Part shown: positions 33,801 through 44,399 of the stretch, piece after piece
Numbering within the stretch: position 1 is the stretch's first letter
Layout: each line of letters begins with the position of its first letter
NCBI RefSeq assembly: GCF_036850765.1
Contig: NC_089493.1
Span: 125,680,239 to 125,744,238 of the forward strand
DNA: 64,000 nt
Origin: Saccopteryx bilineata
Taxonomy: Eukaryota > Chordata > Mammalia > Chiroptera > Emballonuridae
Direction of reading: 5' to 3'
Notes under the pieces: generated by a model
What the model saw: the letters and a program-made list of their open reading frames with translations, nothing else
Told to the model about the DNA's origin: nothing
Databases searched by the model: none
Position numbers and translations under genes: made by a program

Positions 33801-35170
33801 CCGCAGAGTAGAAAGTTGAGATTTCAGCAGCTCAGGCCAGAGGCCACACTTCGATCTGTGAACCCCACTCCCTCTCCCTGGAGCAAACTCAGCTCCCCAT
33901 CTGTGCAACAGACCTGGCAACACTGAGCTTGCAGAGCTGCATGAGGACTGCCCGTGGCCACAGCACACATGAAACAGAGTGGACTTTCAAAGAACAAGTG
34001 TTGCCTTTCTTGGGCCACATGGCTTCCCAGACCCAGGCTGAGATCAGAGGACTGAAGTGAAAAGACAGACCAGAGATGGGTGACTGAGTAGGGAGATGGT
34101 CAGGAGGGGCCCCTGCTCCTCAGGGGGGCAGTTCAGACTCTGTATTTCAAACTCCAAAGCAAGCATGGACTAATCCTAACACACAGGCCAACACTTATGA
34201 AAACACTAGCGAACACTGAACTCTGCATGTCACTTTCCATAGTTCAGTAAACATTTCACCTCTCCTGACCCACACAAGCCTCACACAAGACAGACCCCTC
34301 GGGACGCCCTTGAGGGTGTCCCCCTCGGGACCTGGGCATGTGCCCCCGTGCTGCTCTGCACTTCTCTGCTTACCGACGGGTCAAAAACACGTCCCCCAGT
34401 TTCTGCCTAGAAAACAGAGGTTGTCTCTACCCAAGGTCACGGCTGGTGCAGGTTGGGGCCATGCCATCACCCCACGGGGCCCTGTTTCCCTGCTACCGCC
34501 CTGGATGCAGGATAAAGCGGCAGAAAGAAAGAGAATGGTCCTGTGTACCACAGGAATATGTCTACAAGACAAAGTGGACCCCTGCTCCAACTCTTTCTTA
34601 GTAGTTTTGTTTCTTAGATACTAGCCTTTGCTGTTGAAAACACTTTCATGTTGTAACATAATTAAAAAAAAAAAACCTTCTTCAATAAAATTGTAATTAA
34701 CACTTATTAAAGACAGCATATTAGTTTAGGTTGAATATCTGATACATGGAGGTATACGTTTTATTTCTCTGTCTTTAGATTTATAGCAAATCGGGGCCCT
34801 CGTGTAATCGTGGTATGACGTAAACGTTTATATCCATTTTGTAAGCCTTCAAGAATAGTTTATAATATTTATATTATGTAAGGGTCTACAGCTGTTACCT
34901 CTTTTATGACCTAGCTGTCACTGCATCATTTGCCGGGACATCATCGCCAATTACAGCATGGCAGAGTACAGTTGTTAAGAGTACATTGTTAAGAGAAGCG
35001 GGGTGTTCCTGAAAAACCCTGCTTCCTCAAAAGTCACATTCACCCTGAGTCGAGAATTACACCTGGGGAACAGGAAGGGCCCAGCTACCAGAAGCCTCGA
35101 TGCTGTCCCTTCCTCCCTTTGTGGGCCCCTTGCTCTTCTTGGGGGAGCAGCTCTGAGCCCCTGAAATTGT
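33801..35170. other. Gene-free stretch, AT-rich from 34640 to 34990
   Basis: An A12 run lies near 34664-34675. It is followed by AT-rich unique sequence with isolated CpGs ('gtgtaatcgtggtatgacg'), which may be constrained. Frames of 104 codons or fewer near 34310 lack motifs. Confidence 0.35.
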
Positions 35171-35210
35171 ATGCAAATAGTTGTCTGTGCCTCTTTATGG
35201 TCTATAAAAT
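35171..35210 (+). promoter_or_regulatory. Octamer plus TATA arrangement
   Basis: A perfect octamer ATGCAAAT (35171-35178) lies 24 bases before TATAAAAT (35203-35210). This spacing is plausible for a POU-factor-driven core promoter, but no downstream coding exon is recognisable and both motifs can occur by chance. Confidence 0.3.
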
Positions 35211-35369
35211 AGCAAGCACCAGACCACAGGCGTTTTGGCCGTGGTGTCCTTAACCCCCCCATATCATTATCTTGGTCTCAGCCTCCTTGCCCCTTTCTTC
35301 TCTCAGCCCCCTAAACTCTTCTCCTAGTTGGGTTGGGAGTCTGGCCAGACCTGATCCTCACCTGCCCTT

Positions 35370-35525
35370 CCTGTGTGGCCCTAAGCAAGCCACCTCATTT
35401 ATTCATCTGTAGGACAGGGATGAGCCTACCTACTCCACAGGGTTAATGGGACACTCCTTGATGCTCCTGGACGTGGAAGTCATTTGTATACTGCTAAGAG
35501 CCTTGTGGTTATTACTAGGATTCTA
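35370..35525 (+). repeat. MIR SINE
   Basis: 'Ccctaagcaagccacctcat', 'tcatctgtaggacaggga' and 'cacagggttaatgggac' follow plus MIR. Confidence 0.7.
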
Positions 35526-35584
35526 TCTTAACTAGAGGGTAAGCAGACATTCACCTAATTGTATTCATTTCTCTTAAAATACGG

Positions 35585-36222
35585 GTGACCCAAAGTGTCT
35601 CTGTCAAAAAGACAGACATCGTATGATTTCACTTTATATGTGGAATCCAAAGGTCAAAACGAAGTACCAGGAGAAACAGAAATGGGCTCGTAAGACCCAG
35701 AGATCAAACTGATGGTTGGTAGAGGGGAGGGGAGTGGGGCTTTGAGCAAAAAAGGGGACTACAAACTTTCTGTTAAAAAATCAGTAAGTCACAGGGCTAT
35801 AGTGTGCGGCAGCAATTTTCAACCTTTTTCATCTCATGGCACATAAACTAATTAATAAAATTCTGTAATACACACAAAAATATATTTTTTGCCTATCTGA
35901 CAAAATAAAATAGATATAATTTCAACTCTTTCACATCTGACGGCGACTGTTGTGTTGGCTGTTGTCATGTTTTTTTATTTGACCATAAGGGAAAGAGGTC
36001 AGTGCCCCTGACTGAACAGTCAGGTGTTGCGTATTTTAAAAGTCCTTGTGGCTCACCGGTTGAAATCGCTGGTGTACAGCATGGGGAGTAGAGTCAGTAG
36101 TATCATTGTAACCTTTGACACCAGGTTATTAAATTGTGGTCACTTTGTAAGGTATATAAATATCAAATCGCTATGTTTTATGCCAGAAATGTACACCAAC
36201 TATATTTTAATTAAAAAAAAGT
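35585..36222 (+). mobile_element. Old LINE-1 3' end, split by a hAT element
   Basis: The left part has 'atgatttcactttatatgtg', 'gaatccaaaggtcaaaac' and 'actgatggttggtagagg'. The right part resumes after 36079 with 'gtcagtagtatcattgtaac', 'ggtcactttgtaaggtatat' and an A-rich end. It is a mammalian L1MA-like 3'UTR in plus orientation. Confidence 0.8.
35810..36071. mobile_element. Non-autonomous hAT element, 262 bp, nested in L1
   Basis: The left end CAGCAATTTTCAACC pairs with the right end GGTTGAAATCGCTG. Internal text 'tttttcatctcatggcacat' and 'agtgcccctgactgaacagt' is typical of a bat hAT MITE family. Flanking octamers gtgtgcgg (35802-35809) and gtgtacag (36072-36079) agree at 6 of 8. The host L1 3'UTR continues on both sides, which fixes the boundaries well. 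Confidence 0.85.
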
Positions 36223-36497
36223 CTCTCCATTGAAGAAGGAGCACTTGGTTCCCAATGGATGGAGTTGTAGGCAACTCCCTCCTCTCTCTCCCCACCTGCT
36301 CACAGAAAATGAGATACACCCCACCAAAGTGAGTGCGAGGGAGTTTCTGCTAAGCCACACGTATCTCTAAGGCACAGCATATCAGGCCATGGTCTGTTAT
36401 TTTGTTCAGTAAACTGAGCAGTTACTACCAAGCAGTCACTATGACAGTCACAGGGATAAAGAGAATAGAGTCCATCCCTAGCGCACATAGTCTGTCT

Positions 36498-36765
36498 CCA
36501 TGCATGTGCACACCCACACCCACATGCACACACACACCCCACATGCATATGCACACTTTCACACACACCCCAACACAAACACATACACACTCATATCCCA
36601 AAACATGTATACATACCCCATGCACACATACTCACATATATGCAAACACTCACACACCCTACACACTCATACACACATGCACACACACATGTGCACATAC
36701 ACACTCACATTCACCCACACACACACACGCACACACATCCCAAAATATGCACATACATGCATGTA
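36498..36765. repeat. CA-rich satellite-like tract
   Basis: About 270 bases of CACA, CATGCA and CACCC blocks with no fixed period. The long frames across it (177 codons on plus) are His/Thr low-complexity artefacts. Confidence 0.92.
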
Positions 36766-39384
36766 CCTCCCTCCTTGTTCTCCTGAGAGGCCCCTTGGCT
36801 GAAGGTGCTTTCTGGAAGCCAGAGGAACTCACTGGGAAAAACGGGTCATCACATCAGGCAGGTGCCCTGCTTCCCACAGCTCACCTACCCCTTACCCTCA
36901 CCAGCCTTGCTCCACAGCCCCCAGGCCTGCACTGACCTGAGCGCATGCGGGACCAGCTTCCAAGGCTCTCACTTACTCCACTCCGCACCCCTCCCACACA
37001 CATACACCCCACCTCCCCAGCCCCCCACCCCACCCCAGGGTTCTCCAGTGCTCCCCCTCAGTTTCTACGATTTAGAAAAAGGAAAGGAGAGAAGGGGAAG
37101 TGTGGCCAGCTCAGCTCAGGCTGGGGGAGCCGAAAGGAAGGGGCCCCGGGCCCAGCCCAGAGCAGAAGTCTCGGATGCACTGTGGTCGCCTTGCGGTTCA
37201 GGCCCGGAGGCTTGCACAGGCGGCTGTGGGGTGCAGCTGGTGAGATAGTTCACAGAATTTCTGAAGGTTTTGTAATAAAAGACGACAGTGCAAAGCCTGA
37301 GGTGACAAGGTGCTAGGTCCCCACACCAAGAAGTTGGGCAACAGTGACAATGGAGGAAGGCAGGGACAGAAACGGAGGCCACTCCTTTCTGGGCAAGGAG
37401 ACACAGATGGAGCCACTTTTGAGTAGCGACAATGGATCCATTTGGAAGAACTCACTTGATCGCGGTGGTGGTGGAGGCCTGATGAGGACAGAGAGCACAG
37501 CAGGCCAGCCCCTTCCTGACCAGCTGGGCCGGCTCAGGGATACCACACATCTCGGGCCATGGGCTGCCCGCCACCAGGGTCAGCTCTTGGACACCTTGGC
37601 CACCATCTCTGCACCTCCTAGCCAAAGTGGTGGCAGACCAAAGTGGACACCACAGGGAGGGATGCCTGGGAGGGAGAGCCCTACAGGGGTCTAGGCAGGC
37701 GGTTTAAACCCTCAAAGTGCAGAGAGCTGCTGCCACGGGAGTCCATTCCTACTCCAAGGAGAGTGGACTTGGTCTTCCTCCTTGGTGTGGCATTCGGGGC
37801 CACCTCACTCTGCACCAGCTTGCTTGTTTAACATCATTGCCTTCTACTTGCCCCCTGGATGTGGTCGTCCCACCAGACTGTTGGCCCGGCATCTCGCCTC
37901 CCTGGCTCCCTGCTGCCTCCGCAACTATCGCAGCTGGCCCCTGCTCTGCCCATACGCTCTTCCCCGCTGGGACCTGGCTAATCAAGCCTACTGTGAAGGA
38001 TTCAGTGGAGAATTTCGGTGGCCCCTGGGGACAGAACTCGCCTCCCCCCAGACCCTCAGCTGGTGTTTACTATGCAGACATCTACTTTGCACACCTGGGG
38101 GGACAGGGCCTTCACAGCCTGCCACCTGCAACTAGCTCAGTCCTGGGACCTACACTTCCCCAGCCAGAGCCTGAGGTCACACAGCTGCCAGAGAGTCTTC
38201 CACATTGGCCGGCACGGCAGAGGCCCTCCCTCTCTCTCACCTCTCATACCTTGCATCCCAAGGAAGGGCTTGATCCCTGTGAAGTGGTTTGGACCCAAAG
38301 CGTAAAGGATGTCATGGGAGCCCAGATTTCCTTTAGAAATTCACCAGAGATGACCGATGCTTCTCCTTGGCATGCCCAAACCTGCTCAATGCAAAGAAGT
38401 AAGACGGGAAAGTAGATCAGGTGCCCTACTAAGGCTATTGCTGTGTTCCCTACCTCCCACCCCCAATTAAAGGCCTCCCACCCAGGACAGGAATCCTCAG
38501 GACCCCTTCCACAACCTGGGGTGACATCAGTGCCCAGCCCCAGGAAGAAGAGACAAGTCCCAGCCACTCAGAAGAGTCGCCTGCCATATCCAGAGCAGAT
38601 GGGCAGGGGCAAGGAAGAGGGCAGAAGCCGGCAAGAACTGGTTTCAGCCGGACTGAGCCAGTTTCTCTGTGAGAACAGCGGAGGAAGTGAGTGGTTCACA
38701 CCTGGGGAGCTGGAACGGCCGGGGTGTCTGGGAGCCTGGGCGGTTTCTAGACTGCATGGTTGCTGAGCACATGGGAGAGGCCGCCCCTGCCCTGTGGCTT
38801 TTCACGGGACACGGCCCAACAAAGGCCCACAGGAGCCTCACAACACCCGAAGCTGTGACTCCCTGCTGCTCAGTCCTGGCCCAACCCTGTGCAGCCGGAA
38901 CTCTAGCCACTTTCTTGGCTTGGACACATGAGGACTTCCAAAGAACTCTGTCCACATATGTGGCATTTCCTTGGAAGCTCTCAGTGAAATATGTCTACAC
39001 CTGGCCTGTGAGCACTCTGAATGCCATGCATGTCCTCCCTTCTGGAACCTTCATCCTTCACGCAGCATGAAAGCCAGGCTTCTGCTCCTCCAAGGAGAAG
39101 ACGCCAGCGGCAGCCGAGGATCCTAGAGTCTTTGCCCAGTGCCCACGGAAGGCTCGTGCTGCTGGGGTGCGGCCAGACTCTGCCCTGCTGCCCGCACAGG
39201 CCGCGGCTCAGCCACTTATTTCTCTAGACAGACGCAGGCCCTTCCTGTTTCTGTCACCCATGAGGTTGAAATGCACCTCAGAGAAGCAAGTGAAAGGGGA
39301 GACCTCAAAACAAAGACATCTGCAGGGACTGTCACCTTTGGGAAGAAAGTGGTCAGCCGTGGGACTTAGGCAGAGCCTGCCTGA
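36766..39384. other. Longest repeat-poor GC-rich block
   Basis: No transposon is recognised over 2.6 kb. The largest frame is 37717-38415 on plus (232 codons), Pro/Ser/Leu-rich, with no domain, signal peptide or membrane segment. Competing frames overlap it on both strands, so I do not call it a gene. A non-coding RNA exon or unrecognised old repeat remains possible. Confidence 0.4.
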
Positions 39385-39560
39385 ATCCTGACCTCTGGCT
39401 TACTGGCCATGTGATGTTGTTGGGCAACGACACTTCTCTGAGCATCAGGTCCCTCTTCTGTGAAAAGAGATTACAACAGAGTGCCTTCTGTATGGGGCTC
39501 TCTGTTAGCGTTCTGTGAGGCCTGGACTCCGAGCTTAGTGGGTGTGGTACACAGTAGGGG
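39385..39560 (+). repeat. MIR SINE
   Basis: 'Gacctctggcttactggcca', 'ctctgagcatcaggtccctc' and 'ttctgtgaaaagagatt' follow plus MIR. Confidence 0.65.
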
Positions 39561-39822
39561 CTTAACAGACAGCATCCCCTCCTTCCCGCTCACTGCCAGA
39601 GCGGATCAGGGTGTCTGCCGCGGACAGCTCAGCCCCACCACGCACCAGCTGGGTCGGGACGCTTTGGGGAACTAACCAACCTTGCCTGACCTTCCCCCTC
39701 TTTCTGGTGCTATGGATCCAGAGCAGCTGCCACATCAAAGGGCCACAGGAAGACAGAGTGAGAGGACTCACACACATTTAACACAGCAGCTAAAGTGCTC
39801 AGCAAATGTTGATGGTTCTTTC

Positions 39823-39832
39823 TTTTTTTTAG

Positions 39833-39909
<77 letters not shown>

Positions 39910-40017
39910 TCAACCCGTTGTTCCCTAGTTGTGCTACTGGTTGCTGGTGAACCCGGGCTTGAACCAGCAGCCTCGGCGCTCCGGGTACTGCTCTATTCAC
40001 TATACCACAAGCTAGGG
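39823..40017 (-). mobile_element. Short tRNA-derived SINE with an expanded TG/AG tail, 13-bp TSD
   Basis: Antisense head 'ttcactataccacaagct' and an antisense B box in 'cgggcttgaaccagcagcc'. The usual CT-rich tail has grown into (TG)n(AG)n. Perfect duplications tgatggttctttc flank it (39810-39822 and 40018-40030). Confidence 0.9.
39835..39905. repeat. (TG)11(AG)24 compound microsatellite
   Basis: Uninterrupted TG then AG units inside the SINE tail; probably highly polymorphic. Confidence 0.97.
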
Positions 40018-40030
40018 TGATGGTTCTTTC

Positions 40031-40567
40031 ATTTTTATCCCACATGCCCAAACATAAGCACACAGCTCTCTCTTGTATGCCAGAGTCACACACAGCACAG
40101 CCTCTGGGGCCCCAGAGGAGCCAGATGGAGGCACCGCCCCAGCCTGAGCCTTCAGCAGCTGTTATTTCAGCCACACCTCCTGACTAAATCAGCCTCACCT
40201 GTGGGACCCTGGGCACCACTGTGCCACCCACAGAAGCCCTGCTCCTGGGATCAGGTCAGGAAAGGGTTCAGAACAGGAGCACACTTCCTTGCAACTTCAC
40301 CACTTGGGCTCAGGTTTGCTGGGAGAAGAGGCGGAGCACGCCTGCCCCACATGGCCTGCCTGTGGCCCCAGTTTCCTTGGGGGAGGCAGGCTGGGAACAG
40401 CAGCTCTGAACCAGGTTCCGAGGAGACGTGAATGCACCTGGGCCGGGTGGGCATCTGCGCTTGCCCCCATCACCTGACTCTCGTCACTGTGTTTGCAACC
40501 TTACAGCAGACCAGAATGCCAAGAGACCTTCCTTTGTATGCATATATGTACAATTTTCATCAATTTT
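40031..40567. other. Unique sequence, no gene seen
   Basis: GC-rich with overlapping frames of 80 codons or fewer. No repeat is recognised. Confidence 0.45.
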
Positions 40568-40587
40568 GAAAATGCACCATTTTTATT

Positions 40588-40979
40588 TTTATTTTTTGTA
40601 TTTTTCTGAAGCTGGAAACGGGGAGAGACAGTCAGACAGACTCCCGCATGCGCCCGACCGGGATCCACCCGGCACGCCCACCAGGGGCAAAGCTCTGCCC
40701 ACCAGGGGGCGATGCTCTGCCCCTCCGGGGCGTCGCTCTGCTGCGACCAGAGCCACTCTAGTGCCTGGGGCAGAGGCCACAGAGCCATCCCCAGCGCCCG
40801 GGCCATCTTTGCTCCAATGGAGCCTTGGCTGCGGGAGGGGAAGAGAGAGACAGAGAGGAAGGAGGGAGGGGGTGGAGAAGCAAATGGGCGCTTCTCCTAT
40901 GTGCCCTGGCCGGGAATCGAACCCGGGTCCCCCCACACGCCAGTCCGACGCTCTACCGCTGAGCCAACCGGCCAGGGCC
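40588..40979 (-). mobile_element. Long tRNA-derived bat SINE (VES-like), young, perfect 20-bp TSD
   Basis: Read on the minus strand it has the 'gccctggccggttggctcag' head, an intact B box (antisense gggaatcgaacccggg), the 'cttctccaccccctccctcc' body and an A/T-rich end. A perfect 20-base duplication flanks it (40568-40587, 40980-40999). CpGs are well kept, so it is the youngest-looking SINE here. It carries CTCF-like motifs. Confidence 0.96.
40677..40713 (+). promoter_or_regulatory. CTCF-like motifs inside SINE
   Basis: CCACCAGGGGGCGA at 40699-40712 closely fits the core CTCF consensus, and a weaker CCACCAGGGGCA precedes it at 40678-40689. The plus-strand motif points rightward. Binding is inferred only. 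Confidence 0.55.
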
Positions 40980-41039
40980 GAAAATGCACCATTTTTATTC
41001 CTGATTTCTTATCATTTTGTTCTTTGACTTCTTATGATG

Positions 41040-41450
41040 GTCTTTTTGGAGGTGATACTCATATAGCATGCAATTCACCATCTTGCAGCGCACGGTTCTG
41101 TGCATTCACAATATTGTGCAACCACCAGCTCTCCCTACTCTCGAAACTTTTCATCACCCCATAAAAGCACCCCATACCCATTAAATAATCACTTCCTATT
41201 CCCACCTCCTCCTCCAATCCCTGATACCCTTTCATCTGCTTTCTTTCCCTATGGACCTGCCTATTCTGAATATTTTGTGTCTGGCTTCTTGCCCTTAGAA
41301 TAATATTTCTGAGGTTTTCGTCCACTGATAGTTATGTTTGAGGATTTCTCTCCTTTCGACGATCAGAACATATTTCATTGTATAGACACACTATTCGGTA
41401 CTGATGAACATTTGAACTGTTTTATCACTTTTAAACACACAGATAAAATA
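41040..41450 (-). mobile_element. Old LINE-1 3' fragment, antisense
   Basis: 'Gcattcacaatattgtgcaa', 'ttcatcaccccataaaagca', 'cctgcctattctgaatattt' and 'atatttcattgtatagacac' are antisense L1M wording. Confidence 0.8.
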
Positions 41451-42059
41451 GAAAGACTAATGACATAATGAACCTTCCTTTTCCTGCTACCCAGACTCAG
41501 CAACAAGGTCAGGACCAGGTGAGGCCAGCCAGTTGCTTCGGGCAGCGTTGAAGTGGGCGCTCACTCCCAGGCCCTGCAGGTGCAGGGCAGTCCTTAAGTG
41601 TCATGTATCTTCAGTTTTGCTCTCCAGACACCCTGGCCTCACCCTGGCCCTGGCCCCGTTGGACAGTTTTAATCTGCTGCATACTTGCTTTATATCGCTC
41701 TATACACATTTGTTTTTGCAGAGCAGTTTGTCGTAGGTCAGGGACCACAGGACACTTGGCTCCTCAGTTGCTCAGCTCACCTCCTTTGAGAAGGATGTCT
41801 ACATAGTGACACATTCCCACCCTGTAATTCCATGGAGCCTCTACCTTCAGTCAACAGTCACACTGCCCAATTGCCCCAAATGTTTTTCACGAATTTTTTG
41901 TTTGGTTGCTTGATTGCTTGATTTGTTGTTAGCAGGATTTATGAAGTTTCCCCACCACATGCAGGTATTAGGTCTGTTTTGTGCTAAAATGACCTTGACT
42001 GTGGCCTTTTGAAAAGCCCACACCTCAGTGGGGCCCACACTGTGGATTTGCCTGATTAC
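41451..42059. other. Unique sequence, no gene seen
   Basis: Short frames only; 'cctcacccaggccctgc'-type GC patches alternate with T-rich DNA. Confidence 0.4.
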
Positions 42060-42485
42060 TTTCTCTTGCTATTGTTAACCTGTTTCCTTGTCCCCTGTAA
42101 ATATCATGAGCAGGGAGTTGGGACTCAAGGCTAAACACTTGGCAAGAGGACCCCTGAGATGACGTCATGCTCTTCACATCACCTTCCATCAAGGGGCCTA
42201 TGATGGCAGGTTGTCCTACTAATTAATGAAGCGAGGCTTGATCAATTGGGTAAACTCTTGACCATGATATCTCTCTATATATGTGGGTGCATTTCTCCAC
42301 TTTTAATTAGTGAGTCATCCGGAGGAACTGCACTGATATCCCGTACCCTAACAACACTGCACCCAGTGGCTTCTAGCAACTATTGATGGTCCCTGCTTGA
42401 ATCAAGTGTTACATGGCAGATTGCAAACTGGTGACTATCATTCTTTCTACCCTTCTCACCTGGCATTATGTATAAAAAAGAGCAC

Positions 42486-42553
<68 letters not shown>

Positions 42554-43000
42554 GAACTCACAGATTTTTCTATTGGGTTAATATAAAATTTTAAACTAAT
42601 TTATTTAATTAATTATAGTCATTATTTATTTATATATATTTTTGATGATCAGTAGCCAGATAGGTCCATTCGAGTCTTGCAACTTTTGGACATGACGTCA
42701 CCAGTCTTTCAGCATGTCCTTACTTCTTGGAACAATAAGATGTCCCAGACTTCCCTAGTACCTTTCTTTCCTCAGTTCTGGAATCAGTCGTTTCTCCAGA
42801 AAAAATCTAGCTCCTTTTGGTGAGTCCTGGGCTTAGAAATCAAGATCTGAACATGAGGTAGTCTCACTGCTCCTGAAGTTCTTGCTTCTGGAATCTTTCA
42901 GTGGGCAGAGGCGTGAAAAAATAAAATGAGCTCATAGTATTATCCGTTCAAACTGAACATTTGAGGTACTTTGACTTAACTCTAATTTTGTTAGTTTAAT
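42060..43000. mobile_element. Ancient LINE-like interspersed repeat, interrupted
   Basis: 'Tgagcagggagttgggactc', 'cccagtggcttctagcaact', 'acttcttggaacaataagat' and 'ggaatcagtcgtttctccag' match a widespread old mammalian repeat, probably L1M-type. It is broken by a TC/AC microsatellite and ends at the mariner insertion. The family call is tentative. Confidence 0.45.
42489..42547. repeat. (TC)18(AC)12 compound microsatellite
   Basis: Uninterrupted TC units pass directly into AC units. Confidence 0.97.
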
Positions 43001-43001
43001 A

Positions 43002-43555
43002 CAGTGTGTCCGTAAAGTCATGATGCACTTTTGACTGGTCACAGGAAAGCAACAAAAGATGATAGAAATGTGAAATCTGCATCAAATAAAAGGAAAACCC
43101 TCCCAGTTTCTGTAGGATGACGTGGCAGCATGTGCACATGCGCAGATGATGACATAACACCGTGTGGACGGTACAGAGGAAAGTTCAGTGTGTTCTGTGG
43201 CTCGCTAAATTTGAATCTGTGACCAAAGTGCAATGTGAATATTGGCGCATTTATAACGAAGCGCCACCACATAGGAATAACATTACTTGGTGGGATAAGC
43301 AGTTGAAGGAAACAGGCAGTTTGGTGGAGAAACCCCGTTCTGGTAGGCTACAAGTCAGTGATGAGTCTGTAGAGGCTATGGGATAGCTACCTAAGGAGCC
43401 CTAAAAAGTCTATGTGAGCCCACATCGAACTGCACTGAATAGGTATGAAACTGGGAGAGTTTTCCTTTTATTTGGTGCAGATTTCACATTTCAATTGTCT
43501 TTTGTTGCTTTCCTGTGACCGGTCAAAAGTGCACCATGACTTTACAGACATACTG
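43002..43555 (+). mobile_element. Internally deleted mariner-type transposon, 554 bp
   Basis: TA dinucleotides (43000-43001, 43556-43557) flank the element. The 109-bp terminal inverted repeats (43002-43110 and 43447-43555, outer ends CAGTGTGTCCGTAAAGTC and CAGTATGTCTGTAAAGTC) match at roughly nine positions in ten. Between them lies only the start of a transposase gene; the whole catalytic domain is deleted. The element would have to be mobilised by a full-length relative. Confidence 0.92.
43162..43386 (+). pseudogene. Mariner transposase N-terminal DNA-binding fragment
   Basis: A 74-codon reading segment contains VTKVQCEYWRIY, NNITWWDKQLKETGSL and KPRSGRL, the helix-turn-helix pattern that binds inverted repeats in mariner-like transposases. 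It terminates at TAG (43384-43386). Family-like coding (LRSPKKS) continues briefly in another frame before a TGA. No DDD/DDE catalytic residues remain. The start is uncertain because no ATG leads the frame. Confidence 0.8.
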
Positions 43556-43562
43556 TATTTAA

Positions 43563-43634
43563 CCCTTTGAATAGTGAGTTTTTTGTTAACTCTTTGAGTG
43601 AGGATGTACATGAACATTCATACTACTCAAAGGG
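43563..43634. mobile_element. Tiny piggyBac-like MITE, 72 bp, TTAA-flanked
   Basis: TTAA (43559-43562) and TTAA (43635-43638) flank CCCTTTGAATAG and CTACTCAAAGGG, a near-perfect inverted repeat. Inside, TTAACTCTTTGAGTGAG partly repeats the left end. TTAA targets and CCC/GGG ends are piggyBac hallmarks. At only 72 bp it could instead be a chance palindrome. Confidence 0.6.
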
Positions 43635-43638
43635 TTAA

Positions 43639-43873
43639 ATATTTTCTCTTACACAGAAAATTTTGGTTGCTAACAGTGTTAATGTATTTACCTATTTGTT
43701 TTGTTTTATAATATAAATAAAACACTTTCAAAATTACTATATTATTATTACTATTAACAATTTACCTACTAAGCAAAGCTGAAGGCTTCTTTGTAGTTTT
43801 CTCTGTCCTTGGAATATATCCCATCATAGATGTATGATCAGGATACTTTTTTTCAAATAATTTAAAATAATTG
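43639..43873. other. AT-rich sequence, nothing recognised
   Basis: Low-GC DNA with ATT/TTA repeats around 43740. Confidence 0.5.
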
Positions 43874-44060
43874 CCTGACCTGTGGTGGCGCAGTGGATAA
43901 AGCGTCGACCTGGAAATGCTGAGGTCACCGGTTCGAAACCCTGGGCTTGCCTGGTCAAGGCACATATGGGAGTTGATGCTTCCAGCTTCTCCCCCCCTTC
44001 TCTCTCTCTGTCTCTCCCTCTCCTCTCTAAAATGAATAAATAAATAATAAAAAATTTAAA
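43874..44060 (+). mobile_element. Short tRNA-derived bat SINE
   Basis: 'Cctgacctgtggtggcgcag' head, B box GGTTCGAAACC, 'caaggcacatatgggagttg', a CT-rich stretch and an AATAAATAAAT tail. It is well preserved. Confidence 0.92.
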
Positions 44061-44399
44061 AAAAAAATAATAATTATTTTTGCTACATAGTTAGGTTCTC
44101 AAATTAATTTAAGGTTAGGTTCATTTGTTTATGTATGTGCACAATTTGGGGTTTTGTTTTTTCCAATTTTTTATTCAATTTGATTAAATTTATTGAACAA
44201 ATTATGTACACAGTTATAAACACAAAATTATATCTAAATTCATATTTCAATGTTCTCCACTCTGTTCCTACCTTTTTCCATTAGTTTCTTATTTATTCTT
44301 CCTGTGCTTTATATGTGTGTGCACAATATGAGTGTGTGCGTGTGTGTGTTTGTATACATATTGCTATCTCCTCTTTTTTCCTACAGAATTTATGTTAAG
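44061..44399. other. AT-rich sequence with a GT-rich patch
   Basis: 'Tgtgtgcgtgtgtgtgtt' at about 44332-44350 is a short GT run. No gene or clear repeat. Confidence 0.45.

Noticed and set aside
36498..36765. CA-rich tract as a possible CRISPR-like or designed array
   Set aside because: There is no fixed-length repeat and spacer pattern and the context is mammalian; it is simple-sequence DNA.
36402..36935. 177-codon plus-strand frame
   Set aside because: It runs through the CA-rich tract and encodes His/Thr/Pro low complexity; frames are open in several phases because the repeat has no stops.
40428..41027. 199-codon plus-strand frame
   Set aside because: It lies mostly across a minus-strand SINE inserted recently, so it cannot be an old coding region.
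43162..43386. Mariner helix-turn-helix segment as a domesticated host gene
   Set aside because: No ATG leads the frame, it ends abruptly, the next family-like coding is in another frame, and the element is otherwise a typical deleted transposon.
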